Notes: generated by a model not told the origin, from the sequence alone. 64,000 nucleotides of DNA from Paraphotobacterium marinum (GCF_002216855.1 NZ_CP022356.1:1-64000); one strand, 5' to 3'; counted from the stretch's first letter, positions 30,264 through 41,423 are shown. Translations and numbers: made by a program.

Positions 30264-33200
30264 ATGTTGAGCCAAATTATCAAACTTTCTGTAACTCTTT
30301 TATTATCATTATTACTCATTTCCTGTGGGGACTCTGATCATAATAATACTTTTAAAGAAAGCGAACAAAGCTCAAATACGGTACTAACTTCCAACTCTGA
30401 AACTGATGATCAAGATGACAATTATGCAAATAGTGAAAACTCTAGTTTTGGAGATGACAGCGGCTCAGGAAGCTTTTTGGAAACAGCGAACGGTAATGGC
30501 GACAATTCAGACAACGATGATGATAATGATGGTAACGATAATACAGATAATACCTTCCTTTTAGTTCCAATAGAAGATACGGATACTGATAATGATGGTA
30601 CGTCAGACTCGGATGATGCATTTCCTTCAGACCCAACTGAAGACACAGATACAGATAAAGATGGAACTGGCGATAATGCAGATACCGATGATGATGGGGA
30701 TGGAACAGATGATACTAATGATGCCTTTCCTTTAGATCCAACAGAAGATACCGATACGGATAATGATGGAATAGGAGATAATGCCGACAACGATGATGAT
30801 GGTGACGGTACCGATGACAGTAATGATGCCTTCCCACTTGATCCAACGGAGGATACAGATACCGATAATGATGGAACAGGAGATAATGCCGACAAAGATG
30901 ATGATAATGATGGAACAGATGATGGTGATGACGACTTCCCACTTGATCCAAATGAAGATACAGATACGGATAATGATGGAACCGGTGATAATGCCGACAC
31001 CGATGACGATGGGGACGGTACCGATGACAGTAATGATGCCTTCCCACTTGATCCAACGGAGGATACAGATACCGATAATGACGGAACCGGTGATAATGCT
31101 GATACTGATGATGATGGGGATGGCACAGATGATGGTGATGACGCCTTTCCTTTAGATCCAACAGAAGATACAGATACAGATAGTGATGGAACGGGTGATA
31201 ATGCCGACAACGATGATGATAATGATGGAACAGATGATACTGAAGATGCCTTTCCTTTAGATCCAACAGAAGATACAGATACGGATAATGATGGAACGGG
31301 TGATAATGCCGACAACGATGATGATAATGATGGAACAGGTGATGGTGATGATGCATTTCCTTTAGATCCGGATGAAGATACAGATACCGATAATGACGGA
31401 ACCGGTGATAATGCTGATACCGATGATGATAATGACGGTACGCCAGACGCGGATGATGCATTTCCTTTAGATCCAAATGAAGACACCGACACGGATAATG
31501 ATGGAACAGGCGATAATGCGGACACCGATGATGATGGTGACGGTACTGATGACAGTAATGATGTATTTCCTTTAGATCCAACTGAAGATACAGATACAGA
31601 TAGTGATGGAACGGGTGATAATGCCGATAACGATGATGATGGAGATGGCACAGAAGACGGTAATGATGCCTTTCCTTTAAATCCGGATGAAGATACAGAT
31701 ACAGATAGTGATGGAACCGGTGATAATGCTGACACCGATGATGATGGAGATGGAACAGATGATACTGAAGATGAATTTCCTTTAGATCCAACTGAGGATA
31801 CAGATACGGATAATGACGGAACAGGGGATAATGCCGACAACGATGATGATGGAGATGGCACAGATGATGGTGATGATGCATTTCCTTTAGATCCAAATGA
31901 AGATACAGATACAGATAGTGATGGAACGGGTGATAATGCTGATACCGATGATGATGGTGACGGTACCGATGACAGTAATGATGCCTTCCCACTTGATCCA
32001 ACGGAGGATACAGATACCGATAATGATGGAACAGGAGATAATGCCGACAAAGATGATGATAATGATGGTACTGATGATATAGATGATGCATTTCCTTTAG
32101 ATCCAAATGAAGATACAGATACAGATAGTGATGGAACAGGAGATAATGCTGATACCGATGACGATGGGGATGGTACGCCAGACGCGGATGATGCATTTCC
32201 TTTAGATCCAAATGAAGACACCGACACGGATAATGATGGAACAGGCGATAATGCGGACACCGATGATGATAATGACGGTACGCCAGACGCGGATGATGCC
32301 TTCCCACAAGATCCAACGGAGGATACAGATACAGATAGTGATGGAACAGGAGATAATGCTGATACCGATGACGATGGGGATGGTACGCCAGACGCGGATG
32401 ATGCATTTCCTTTAGATCCAACTGAAGATACAGATACGGATAATGATGGAACCGGAGATAATGCAGATACCGATGATGATGGAGATGGTACTGATGATGG
32501 TGATGATGCCTTTCCACTAGATCCAACAGAAGATACAGATACAGATAGTGATGGAACAGGAGATAATGCTGATACCGATGACGATGGAGATGGTACAGAT
32601 GACGATAATGATGCATTTCCTTTAGATCCAAATGAAGACACCGACACGGATAGTGATGGAACAGGAGATAATGCTGATACCGATGACGATGGGGATGGTA
32701 CGCCAGACGCGGATGATGCATTTCCTTTAGATCCAACTGAAGATACAGATACGGATAATGATGGAACCGGAGATAATGCAGATACCGATGATGATGGAGA
32801 TGGTACTGATGATGGTGATGATGCCTTTCCACTAGATCCAACTGAAGATACAGATACAGATAGTGATGGAACAGGAGATAATGCTGATACCGATGACGAT
32901 GGAGATGGTACAGAAGACGGTAATGATGCATTTCCTTTAGATCCAAATGAAGATACAGATACAGATAGTGATGGAACCGGTGATAATGCTGATACCGATG
33001 ACGATGGAGATGGTACAGATGACGATAATGATGCCTTTCCTTTAGATCCAACTGAGGATACAGATACAGATAGTGATGGAACCGGTGATAATGCTGATAC
33101 CGATGATGATGGAGATGGTACCGATGATGATGATGATGCCTTCCCACTAGATCCAACTGAAGACACGGATACAGATAATGATGGAACGGGCGATAATGCA

Positions 33201-36200
33201 GATACCGATGATGATAATGATGGAACAGATGATGGTGATGACGCCTTCCCACTTGATCCAACTGAGGACACAGATACAGATAATGATGGCACGGGTGATA
33301 ATGCTGATACCGATGATGATAATGATGGAACAGATGATGATGATGATGCCTTTCCTTTAGATCCAAATGAAGATACAGATACAGATAGTGATGGAACCGG
33401 TGATAATGCTGATACCGATGATGATGGGGATGGAACAGATGATGGTGATGACGCCTTCCCACTAGATCCAACTGAAGACACGGATACAGATAATGATGGA
33501 ACGGGCGATAATGCAGATACCGATGATGATAATGATGGAACAGATGATGGTGATGACGCCTTCCCACTTGATCCAACTGAGGATACAGATACGGATAACG
33601 ACGGAACCGGTGATAATGCAGATACCGATGATGATGGAGATGGTACGCCAGACGCAGATGATGCATTTCCTTTAGATCCAACAGAAGATACAGATACGGA
33701 TAATGATGGAATCGGTGATAATGCAGATACCGATGATGATGGAGATGGTACCGATGACGGTGATGATGCCTTCCCACAAGATCCAACGGAGGATACAGAT
33801 ACAGATAGTGATGGTACAGGAGATAATGCTGATACCGATGATGATGGGGATGGTACGCCAGACGCGGATGATGCATTTCCTTTAGATCCAACGGATGACA
33901 CAGATACGGATAACGACGGAACCGGTGATAATGCCGACACCGATGATGATGGAGATGGCACAGATGACGGTAATGATGCATTTCCTTTAGATCCAACGGA
34001 GGACACAGATACGGATAACGACGGAACCGGTGATAATGCAGATACCGATGATGATGGGGATGGAACAGATGACGATAATGATGCATTTCCTTTAGATCCA
34101 ACGGAGGACACAGATACGGATAACGACGGAACCGGTGATAATGCCGACACCGATGATGATGGAGATGGCACAGAAGACGGTAATGATGCATTTCCTTTAG
34201 ATCCAAATGAAGATACAGATACGGATATTGATGGAACAGGAGATAATGCTGATACCGATGACGATGGGGATGGTACGCCAGACGCGGATGATGCATTTCC
34301 TTTAGATCCAACGGAGGACACGGATACAGATAATGATGGAACGGGCGATAATGCAGATACCGATGATGATAATGATGGAACAGATGACGATAATGATGCA
34401 TTTCCTTTAGATCCAACGGAGGACACAGATACGGATAACGACGGAACCGGTGATAATGCCGACGCCGATGATGATGGAGATGGCACAGATGACGGTAATG
34501 ATGCATTTCCTTTAGATCCAACTGAAGATACAGATACCGATAATGATGGAATCGGTGATAATGCAGATACCGATGATGATGGGGATGGAACAGATGATGG
34601 TGATGATGCCTTTCCTTTAGATCCAACTGAGGACACAGATACAGATAATGATGGAATCGGTGATAATGCCGACACCGATGATGATGGGGATGGAACAGAT
34701 GATGGTGATGACGCCTTCCCACTTGATCCAACTGAGGACACAGATACGGATAATGATGGAATCGGAGATAATGCAGATACCGATGATGATGGGGATGGAA
34801 CAGATGATGGTGATGATGCCTTTCCTTTAGATCCGGATGAAGATACAGATACGGATAATGACGGAATCGGAGATAATGCAGATACCGATGATGATGGGGA
34901 TGGAACAGATGATGGTGATGATGCCTTTCCTTTAGATCCAACAGAAGATACAGATACAGATAGTGATGGAACAGGAGATAATGCAGATACCGATGATGAT
35001 GGAGATGGGACAGATGACGGTGATGATGCATTTCCTTTAGATCCAAATGAAGATACAGATACCGATAATGATGGAATCGGTGATAATGCAGATACCGATG
35101 ATGATGGAGATGGTACGCCAGACGCAGATGATGCATTTCCTTTAGATCCAACTGAAGATATAGATACAGATAGTGATGGAACAGGAGATAATGCAGATAC
35201 CGATGATGATGGAGATGGTACGCCAGACGCAGATGATGCCTTTCCACTAGATCCAACTGAAGATACAGATACAGATAGTGATGGAACAGGAGATAATGCT
35301 GATACCGATGATGATGGGGATGGAACAGATGATGGTGATGATGCATTTCCTTTAAATCCAAATGAAGATACAGATACCGATAATGATGGAATCGGTGATA
35401 ATGCAGATACCGATGATGATGGGGATGGTACGCCAGACGCGGATGATGCCTTCCCACAAGATCCAACGGAGGATACAGATACCGATAATGATGGAATCGG
35501 TGATAATGCAGATACCGATGATGATGGAGATGGTACGCCAGACGCAGATGATGCCTTCCCACAAGATCCAACGGAGGATACAGATACAGATAGTGATGGA
35601 ACAGGAGATAATGCTGACACCGATGATGATGGAGATGGGACAGATGATGGTGATGACGCCTTCCCACTAGATCCAACTGAAGACACGGATACAGATAATG
35701 ATGGAACGGGCGATAATGCAGATACCGATGATGATAATGATGGAACAGATGACGATAATGATGCATTTCCTTTAGATCCAACGGAGGACACAGATACGGA
35801 TAACGACGGAACCGGTGATAATGCCGACACCGATGATGATGGAGATGGAACAGATGATGGTGATGACGCCTTCCCACTTGATCCAACTGAGGACACAGAT
35901 ACGGATAATGATGGAATCGGTGATAATGCAGATACCGATGATGATGGAGATGGTACAGATGACGATAATGATGCATTTCCTTTAGATCCAACTGAGGACA
36001 CAGATACAGATAATGATGGAATCGGTGATAATGCCGACACCGATGATGATGGGGATGGAACAGATGATGGTGATGACGCCTTCCCACTTGATCCAACTGA
36101 GGACACAGATACGGATAATGATGGAATCGGTGATAATGCAGATACCGATGATGATGGAGATGGTACGCCAGACGCAGATGATGCATTTCCTTTAGATCCA

Positions 36201-39200
36201 ACTGAAGATACAGATACGGATAACGACGGAACCGGAGATAATGCAGATACCGATGATGATGGAGATGGAACAGATGATGGTGATGATGCATTTCCTTTAG
36301 ATCCAACAGAAGATACAGATACAGATAGTGATGGAACAGGAGATAATGCAGATACCGATGACGATGGAGATGGGACAGATGACGGTAATGATGCCTTTCC
36401 TTTAGATCCAACTGAGGATACAGATACCGATAATGATGGAATCGGTGATAATGCAGATACCGATGATGATGGAGATGGTACGCCAGACGCAGATGATGCC
36501 TTCCCACAAGATCCAACGGAGGATACAGATACAGATAGTGATGGAACAGGAGATAATGCTGATACCGATGATGATGGAGATGGTACTGATGATGGTGATG
36601 ATGCATTTCCTTTAGATCCAACAGAAGATACAGATACAGATAGTGATGGAACAGGAGATAATGCTGATACCGATGACGATGGAGATGGTACAGATGACGA
36701 TAATGATGCATTTCCTTTAGATCCAACTGAGGATACAGATACAGATAGTGATGGAACCGGTGATAATGCGGACACCGATGATGATAATGACGGTACGCCA
36801 GACGCGGATGATGCCTTCCCACAAGATCCAACGGAGGATACAGATACAGATAGTGATGGAACAGGAGATAATGCTGATACCGATGACGATGGGGATGGTA
36901 CGCCAGACGCGGATGATGCCTTTCCTTTAGATCCAACTGAAGATACAGATACGGATAATGATGGAACCGGAGATAATGCAGATACCGATGATGATGGAGA
37001 TGGAACTGATGATAGTAATGATGCCTTTCCACTAGATCCAACAGAAGATACAGATACCGATAATGATGGAACAGGAGATAATGCTGATACCGATGACGAT
37101 GGAGATGGCACAGATGACGGTAATGATGCATTTCCTTTAGATCCAACAGAAGATACAGATACGGATAATGATGGAATCGGTGATAATGCAGATACCGATG
37201 ATGATGGGGATGGAACAGATGATGGTGATGATGCCTTTCCTTTAGATCCAACTGAAGATACGGATACGGATAATGATGGAACCGGAGATAATGCTGATAC
37301 CGATGATGACGGAGATGGAACAGATGATGGTGATGATGCATTTCCTTTAGATCCAACTGAAGATACAGATACCGATAATGATGGAACGGGTGATAATGCC
37401 GACAACGATGACGATGGAGATGGGACAGATGACGGTAATGATGCATTTCCTTTAGATCCAACAGAAGATACAGATACGGATAACGACGGAATCGGTGATA
37501 ATGCCGACAACGATGACGATGGGGATGGAACAGATGATGGTGATGATGCATTTCCTTTAGATCCAACTGAAGATATGGATACGGATAATGACGGAACCGG
37601 AGATAATGCTGATACCGATGATGACGGAGATGGAACAGATGATGGTGATGATGCATTTCCTTTAGATCCAACTGAAGATACAGATACCGATAATGATGGA
37701 ACGGGTGATAATGCCGACAACGATGATGATGGAGATGGCACAGAAGACGGTAATGATGCATTTCCTTTAGATCCGGATGAAGATACAGATACAGATAGTG
37801 ATGGAACCGGTGATAATGCAGATACCGATGATGATGGAGATGGCACAGATGACGATAATGATGCATTTCCTTTAGATCCAACAGAAGATACAGATACGGA
37901 TAATGACGGAACCGGTGATAATGCAGATACCGATGATGATGGAGATGGAACTGATGATAGTAATGATGCCTTTCCACTAGATCCAACAGAAGATACAGAT
38001 ACCGATAATGATGGAACAGGAGATAATGCTGATACCGATGACGATGGAGATGGCACAGATGACGGTAATGATGCATTTCCTTTAGATCCAACAGAAGATA
38101 CAGATACGGATAATGATGGAATCGGTGATAATGCAGATACCGATGATGATGGGGATGGAACAGATGATGGTGATGATGCCTTTCCTTTAGATCCAACTGA
38201 AGATACGGATACGGATAATGATGGAACCGGAGATAATGCTGATACCGATGATGACGGAGATGGAACAGATGATGGTGATGATGCATTTCCTTTAGATCCA
38301 ACTGAAGATACAGATACCGATAATGATGGAACGGGTGATAATGCCGACAACGATGATGATGGAGATGGCACAGAAGACGGTAATGATGCATTTCCTTTAG
38401 ATCCAACAGAAGATACAGATACGGATAACGACGGAATCGGTGATAATGCCGACAACGATGACGATGGGGATGGAACAGATGATGGTGATGATGCATTTCC
38501 TTTAGATCCAACTGAAGATATGGATACGGATAATGACGGAACCGGAGATAATGCTGATACCGATGATGACGGAGATGGAACAGATGATGGTGATGATGCA
38601 TTTCCTTTAGATCCAACTGAAGATACAGATACCGATAATGATGGAACGGGTGATAATGCCGACAACGATGATGATGGAGATGGCACAGAAGACGGTAATG
38701 ATGCATTTCCTTTAGATCCGGATGAAGATACAGATACAGATAGTGATGGAACCGGTGATAATGCAGATACCGATGATGATGGAGATGGCACAGATGACGA
38801 TAATGATGCATTTCCTTTAGATCCAACAGAAGATACAGATACGGATAATGACGGAACCGGTGATAATGCAGATACCGATGATGATGGAGATGGAACCGAT
38901 GATGATGATGATGCCTTCCCACTTGATCCAACTGAGGACACAGATACGGATAATGATGGAATAGGAGATAACTCAGATCCCTGTATTACAAACGCAGATC
39001 ATACTGATAGTGATTCAGATTCTTTGTGTGATTTTGAAGATACTTGCCCATTAGATGCCTTAAATGATTACGATAATGATGGTTTATGTGCAAATGAAGA
39101 TAATGATGACGATAATGATGGTGTAATAGATGAAGATGACTTTGCTCCTAATGATGAGCAAAGACAGTATTGTACAAAAATTGATTCAGGTGATGATAGT

Positions 39201-41423
39201 TGTACCGAGGATTATTGTATTTATGCTATTGATACAAAAGATTGTGACGATGATGCAGCAGGTAACCCATATAGCATTGAAGGTGGTAATTTAGGTGGTG
39301 TTACAGGTGCTGATTTAATTTGTAACTTACACCAAATCTCAATGCCAAATGAAAATAGTGAAGATTACGTTTATAAAGCATTTATTGGAGATAAAAATGT
39401 TAGGGATACCGATAATGATTGGGTTTTACAGAGTAATAAGACCTATTATCGACCTGATGGAACGGAAATCGGTACTACAACAAATCAAGGTATTTTTGAT
39501 TTCGATAACGGTAATGAGCTTGTAAATACACTTAAGCCTTCTGGATCTGGAGAACATTGGTCTGGTTTTGGTGCATCAAGTCCATGGTCAATTATTGAAA
39601 ACTCTGATAATTGTTCTGATTGGACAAGTTCACTAAGTTCTGACAGTGGTAAGGTAGGATTCAATGGTTCAACAAGCTATGAAAATATCAGTAGTTATTC
39701 AAAATTTTGTAACACATGGAAAGATATAGTTTGTGTTGCTTCGCCAGAGCCAGACTCTGATAATGATCGAATCATTGATATAAATGACAACTGTCCAGAA
39801 ATATATTCTCCTGATAATTCATGTGATGCAGTATATGACGGTGAAATATATACTTTGATTGATGCTAACAATCCATACTTCACTCAGCAAGTTGAAGCAA
39901 ATAAAACAGAATACTTCAGTGATCTAGTTTTTAGTAGTTCGAATGAATTATTTGGAACTGGCTTTGCGTTTGGTACTATTCCAACAGATTCAACCAGTAA
40001 TATAAATGGTCAGTTTAGTTCAAATAACACAAACAGTGGAGATGCCTTCATTGCTAAAATTGACCCTTATAATCTTCTGACAGAGTGGGTAGTTTACCAA
40101 CCTAATTCAGATGATAATGGACCAGATTATGGATACGATATTGCGTTAGATGAAAGTTTCAGCAACCTATTAATTTATTCTGTTGGTCGGTCTGACGGTC
40201 ATCATGGTAGTTATGGTAACAATATAGATACAACAGCCTCAAATGGAACCTTTGGGTTTTTAACTCAACATGAATTAAACTCAGGTTCAGATTTAACAGG
40301 TATTGGAGAAAGTGATGACGATACTTTAAGTAGAAATTGGCTTGTTCAGCCAGGAACATTTAACTCTAACTGGTCAGATAAAAGTTTGACTGAGGTTGCT
40401 ACAAATAATAATGGGATTGTTTATGCTGCTGGTGCTAATGAAGATGATGGAATTATCATCATTTATAATGCAACAGGAATAGAATTGAACACCTATTCAT
40501 TTGCTTCCTCAAATAATGAATATGACTCTGTTAATGATATTTATTACGAAAACGTAAACGGTAGTGAATTTATATATGTCACTATTTCAAGTTATGGAAA
40601 TATATTAGGTTTCACCAATATTGGCGAAAAGGATTCATATATTGCTAAGTTTGAATTGCAAAATGAAGGTGAAGGTTTCGATGTAAATAATCCAGTTTGT
40701 GTAACTAGAATTAATAATTCAAATGCATATGCAGATAGTCTAAGAACTATTAAAGGTGATGGTTTGGGCAATATTTATGTTGGTGGTGATTTATATACAA
40801 ATGCCAATAGCAATAGCCAAGATGTGTTTGTTAGTAAATATGATGCGAATTGTACACATCAGTGGACTACAGATATTACATCGACAAATGGAAAGCAGGA
40901 GTTTTTGACAGATTTAGAATTGAATCTTTCACATATTACAGATGAAACTGATGTTCGTATTTATTTTTCAGGGTCTACTTATGGTAGTTTACCCAACAAC
41001 TCGTTTGGAGGAGGTGGAAATAAAACAGATTATTTTCTAGGTATGCTTGATTATGAAGGAAGTTTATTATCACTTTATCAAAATGGTGGTAACGGTTTTG
41101 ATACAGCTAAAGGCATTGCTGTAAATCCTATAAATGGTGCAATATACGTGTCAATCTTAACAGATAAATCAGTAGTACCTGGAAAAAATGGTGCATATTA
41201 TGATTATGTGATTCAAAAATTTTATGACTTATCTTTGGACTATGATGGTGATGGCATTATTGCTAAATATGATGATGATAATGATGGTGATGGATTGAGC
41301 GATGAACTGGAAATTCAATTAAATTTAAATCCATTTGAATCTGATTCTGATGGTAATTTAGTTAGTGATGGTGAGGAAGATAGTAATGGAAATGGAATTT
41401 CAAATGCTAATGAATATAATTAA
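30264..41423 (+). CDS. Giant TSP3-repeat lipoprotein with endostatin/DUF1554-like domain and SBBP propeller
   Basis: 3,719 residues from the ATG at 30,264. An in-frame TTG 15 bp earlier is less likely, because AAAGGA (30,252) is well spaced only for the ATG and the signal peptide then starts MLSQIIK. Lipobox Cys21 is followed by GDSDHNNTFKE. Residues 106-2,904 are about 80 units of a second TSP3 type, 35 residues with DAFPLDPTEDTDTDNDGTGDN, lacking Cys. After Cys-containing loops comes a domain (2,970-3,166; GGNLGGVTGADLICN, YKAFIGD, CSDWTSS, WKDIVCV) resembling the endostatin/DUF1554 C-type-lectin-like fold of secreted bacterial proteins. The last domain is an SBBP propeller (3,193-3,663) ending VIQKFYDLSLDYD as in the other genes. 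There is no TTGESG module. Likely a calcium-stiffened surface stalk with a binding head. Confidence 0.88.
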   Translation: MLSQIIKLSVTLLLSLLLISCGDSDHNNTFKESEQSSNTVLTSNSETDDQDDNYANSENSSFGDDSGSGSFLETANGNGDNSDNDDDNDGNDNTDNTFLLVPIEDTDTDNDGTSDSDDAFPSDPTEDTDTDKDGTGDNADTDDDGDGTDDTNDAFPLDPTEDTDTDNDGIGDNADNDDDGDGTDDSNDAFPLDPTEDTDTDNDGTGDNADKDDDNDGTDDGDDDFPLDPNEDTDTDNDGTGDNADTDDDGDGTDDSNDAFPLDPTEDTDTDNDGTGDNADTDDDGDGTDDGDDAFPLDPTEDTDTDSDGTGDNADNDDDNDGTDDTEDAFPLDPTEDTDTDNDGTGDNADNDDDNDGTGDGDDAFPLDPDEDTDTDNDGTGDNADTDDDNDGTPDADDAFPLDPNEDTDTDNDGTGDNADTDDDGDGTDDSNDVFPLDPTEDTDTDSDGTGDNADNDDDGDGTEDGNDAFPLNPDEDTDTDSDGTGDNADTDDDGDGTDDTEDEFPLDPTEDTDTDNDGTGDNADNDDDGDGTDDGDDAFPLDPNEDTDTDSDGTGDNADTDDDGDGTDDSNDAFPLDPTEDTDTDNDGTGDNADKDDDNDGTDDIDDAFPLDPNEDTDTDSDGTGDNADTDDDGDGTPDADDAFPLDPNEDTDTDNDGTGDNADTDDDNDGTPDADDAFPQDPTEDTDTDSDGTGDNADTDDDGDGTPDADDAFPLDPTEDTDTDNDGTGDNADTDDDGDGTDDGDDAFPLDPTEDTDTDSDGTGDNADTDDDGDGTDDDNDAFPLDPNEDTDTDSDGTGDNADTDDDGDGTPDADDAFPLDPTEDTDTDNDGTGDNADTDDDGDGTDDGDDAFPLDPTEDTDTDSDGTGDNADTDDDGDGTEDGNDAFPLDPNEDTDTDSDGTGDNADTDDDGDGTDDDNDAFPLDPTEDTDTDSDGTGDNADTDDDGDGTDDDDDAFPLDPTEDTDTDNDGTGDNADTDDDNDGTDDGDDAFPLDPTEDTDTDNDGTGDNADTDDDNDGTDDDDDAFPLDPNEDTDTDSDGTGDNADTDDDGDGTDDGDDAFPLDPTEDTDTDNDGTGDNADTDDDNDGTDDGDDAFPLDPTEDTDTDNDGTGDNADTDDDGDGTPDADDAFPLDPTEDTDTDNDGIGDNADTDDDGDGTDDGDDAFPQDPTEDTDTDSDGTGDNADTDDDGDGTPDADDAFPLDPTDDTDTDNDGTGDNADTDDDGDGTDDGNDAFPLDPTEDTDTDNDGTGDNADTDDDGDGTDDDNDAFPLDPTEDTDTDNDGTGDNADTDDDGDGTEDGNDAFPLDPNEDTDTDIDGTGDNADTDDDGDGTPDADDAFPLDPTEDTDTDNDGTGDNADTDDDNDGTDDDNDAFPLDPTEDTDTDNDGTGDNADADDDGDGTDDGNDAFPLDPTEDTDTDNDGIGDNADTDDDGDGTDDGDDAFPLDPTEDTDTDNDGIGDNADTDDDGDGTDDGDDAFPLDPTEDTDTDNDGIGDNADTDDDGDGTDDGDDAFPLDPDEDTDTDNDGIGDNADTDDDGDGTDDGDDAFPLDPTEDTDTDSDGTGDNADTDDDGDGTDDGDDAFPLDPNEDTDTDNDGIGDNADTDDDGDGTPDADDAFPLDPTEDIDTDSDGTGDNADTDDDGDGTPDADDAFPLDPTEDTDTDSDGTGDNADTDDDGDGTDDGDDAFPLNPNEDTDTDNDGIGDNADTDDDGDGTPDADDAFPQDPTEDTDTDNDGIGDNADTDDDGDGTPDADDAFPQDPTEDTDTDSDGTGDNADTDDDGDGTDDGDDAFPLDPTEDTDTDNDGTGDNADTDDDNDGTDDDNDAFPLDPTEDTDTDNDGTGDNADTDDDGDGTDDGDDAFPLDPTEDTDTDNDGIGDNADTDDDGDGTDDDNDAFPLDPTEDTDTDNDGIGDNADTDDDGDGTDDGDDAFPLDPTEDTDTDNDGIGDNADTDDDGDGTPDADDAFPLDPTEDTDTDNDGTGDNADTDDDGDGTDDGDDAFPLDPTEDTDTDSDGTGDNADTDDDGDGTDDGNDAFPLDPTEDTDTDNDGIGDNADTDDDGDGTPDADDAFPQDPTEDTDTDSDGTGDNADTDDDGDGTDDGDDAFPLDPTEDTDTDSDGTGDNADTDDDGDGTDDDNDAFPLDPTEDTDTDSDGTGDNADTDDDNDGTPDADDAFPQDPTEDTDTDSDGTGDNADTDDDGDGTPDADDAFPLDPTEDTDTDNDGTGDNADTDDDGDGTDDSNDAFPLDPTEDTDTDNDGTGDNADTDDDGDGTDDGNDAFPLDPTEDTDTDNDGIGDNADTDDDGDGTDDGDDAFPLDPTEDTDTDNDGTGDNADTDDDGDGTDDGDDAFPLDPTEDTDTDNDGTGDNADNDDDGDGTDDGNDAFPLDPTEDTDTDNDGIGDNADNDDDGDGTDDGDDAFPLDPTEDMDTDNDGTGDNADTDDDGDGTDDGDDAFPLDPTEDTDTDNDGTGDNADNDDDGDGTEDGNDAFPLDPDEDTDTDSDGTGDNADTDDDGDGTDDDNDAFPLDPTEDTDTDNDGTGDNADTDDDGDGTDDSNDAFPLDPTEDTDTDNDGTGDNADTDDDGDGTDDGNDAFPLDPTEDTDTDNDGIGDNADTDDDGDGTDDGDDAFPLDPTEDTDTDNDGTGDNADTDDDGDGTDDGDDAFPLDPTEDTDTDNDGTGDNADNDDDGDGTEDGNDAFPLDPTEDTDTDNDGIGDNADNDDDGDGTDDGDDAFPLDPTEDMDTDNDGTGDNADTDDDGDGTDDGDDAFPLDPTEDTDTDNDGTGDNADNDDDGDGTEDGNDAFPLDPDEDTDTDSDGTGDNADTDDDGDGTDDDNDAFPLDPTEDTDTDNDGTGDNADTDDDGDGTDDDDDAFPLDPTEDTDTDNDGIGDNSDPCITNADHTDSDSDSLCDFEDTCPLDALNDYDNDGLCANEDNDDDNDGVIDEDDFAPNDEQRQYCTKIDSGDDSCTEDYCIYAIDTKDCDDDAAGNPYSIEGGNLGGVTGADLICNLHQISMPNENSEDYVYKAFIGDKNVRDTDNDWVLQSNKTYYRPDGTEIGTTTNQGIFDFDNGNELVNTLKPSGSGEHWSGFGASSPWSIIENSDNCSDWTSSLSSDSGKVGFNGSTSYENISSYSKFCNTWKDIVCVASPEPDSDNDRIIDINDNCPEIYSPDNSCDAVYDGEIYTLIDANNPYFTQQVEANKTEYFSDLVFSSSNELFGTGFAFGTIPTDSTSNINGQFSSNNTNSGDAFIAKIDPYNLLTEWVVYQPNSDDNGPDYGYDIALDESFSNLLIYSVGRSDGHHGSYGNNIDTTASNGTFGFLTQHELNSGSDLTGIGESDDDTLSRNWLVQPGTFNSNWSDKSLTEVATNNNGIVYAAGANEDDGIIIIYNATGIELNTYSFASSNNEYDSVNDIYYENVNGSEFIYVTISSYGNILGFTNIGEKDSYIAKFELQNEGEGFDVNNPVCVTRINNSNAYADSLRTIKGDGLGNIYVGGDLYTNANSNSQDVFVSKYDANCTHQWTTDITSTNGKQEFLTDLELNLSHITDETDVRIYFSGSTYGSLPNNSFGGGGNKTDYFLGMLDYEGSLLSLYQNGGNGFDTAKGIAVNPINGAIYVSILTDKSVVPGKNGAYYDYVIQKFYDLSLDYDGDGIIAKYDDDNDGDGLSDELEIQLNLNPFESDSDGNLVSDGEEDSNGNGISNANEYN
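30580..38975 (+). repeat. 105-bp tandem repeats, second TSP3 type (about 80 units)
   Basis: An uninterrupted array of 105-bp units (GATGCATTTCCTTTAGATCC landmark every 105 bp), different in sequence from the arrays of the other three genes but identical in period. Variation is mostly GAT/GAC, GGA/GGG and N/S/G swaps at a few positions. Confidence 0.95.
36976..38865 (+). repeat. 945-bp higher-order tandem duplication (9 units x 2)
   Basis: The blocks 36,976-37,920 and 37,921-38,865 match in unit order and in synonymous variants, offset by exactly 945 bp (9 x 105), with only a few differences seen (near 37,415/38,360). This is a recent block duplication inside the array. Confidence 0.85.

Noticed and set aside
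30422-38941. Minus-strand open frame of 2,839 codons, Ser/Val/Pro-rich, opposite the fourth giant gene; similar ones at 10,755-13,919, 18,986-21,775 and 21,827-25,738
   Set aside because: They mirror the repeats: the unit is a multiple of three and GAT/GAC codons read backwards give ATC/GTC or TCA/TCG-type codons without stops. No signal peptide, start region or ribosome site supports them, and they vanish where the sense repeats end.
9930-38975. CRISPR array or satellite DNA
   Set aside because: The periodic sequence has no unique spacers, keeps an open coding frame throughout, and lies inside genes with signal peptides and globular ends.
3403-41423. Type IX secretion (Bacteroidetes) cell-surface proteins
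   Set aside because: None of the C-termini looks like a sorting CTD, and starts with Shine-Dalgarno sites plus UbiX, Spy-like and GlpD genes fit a gammaproteobacterium better.
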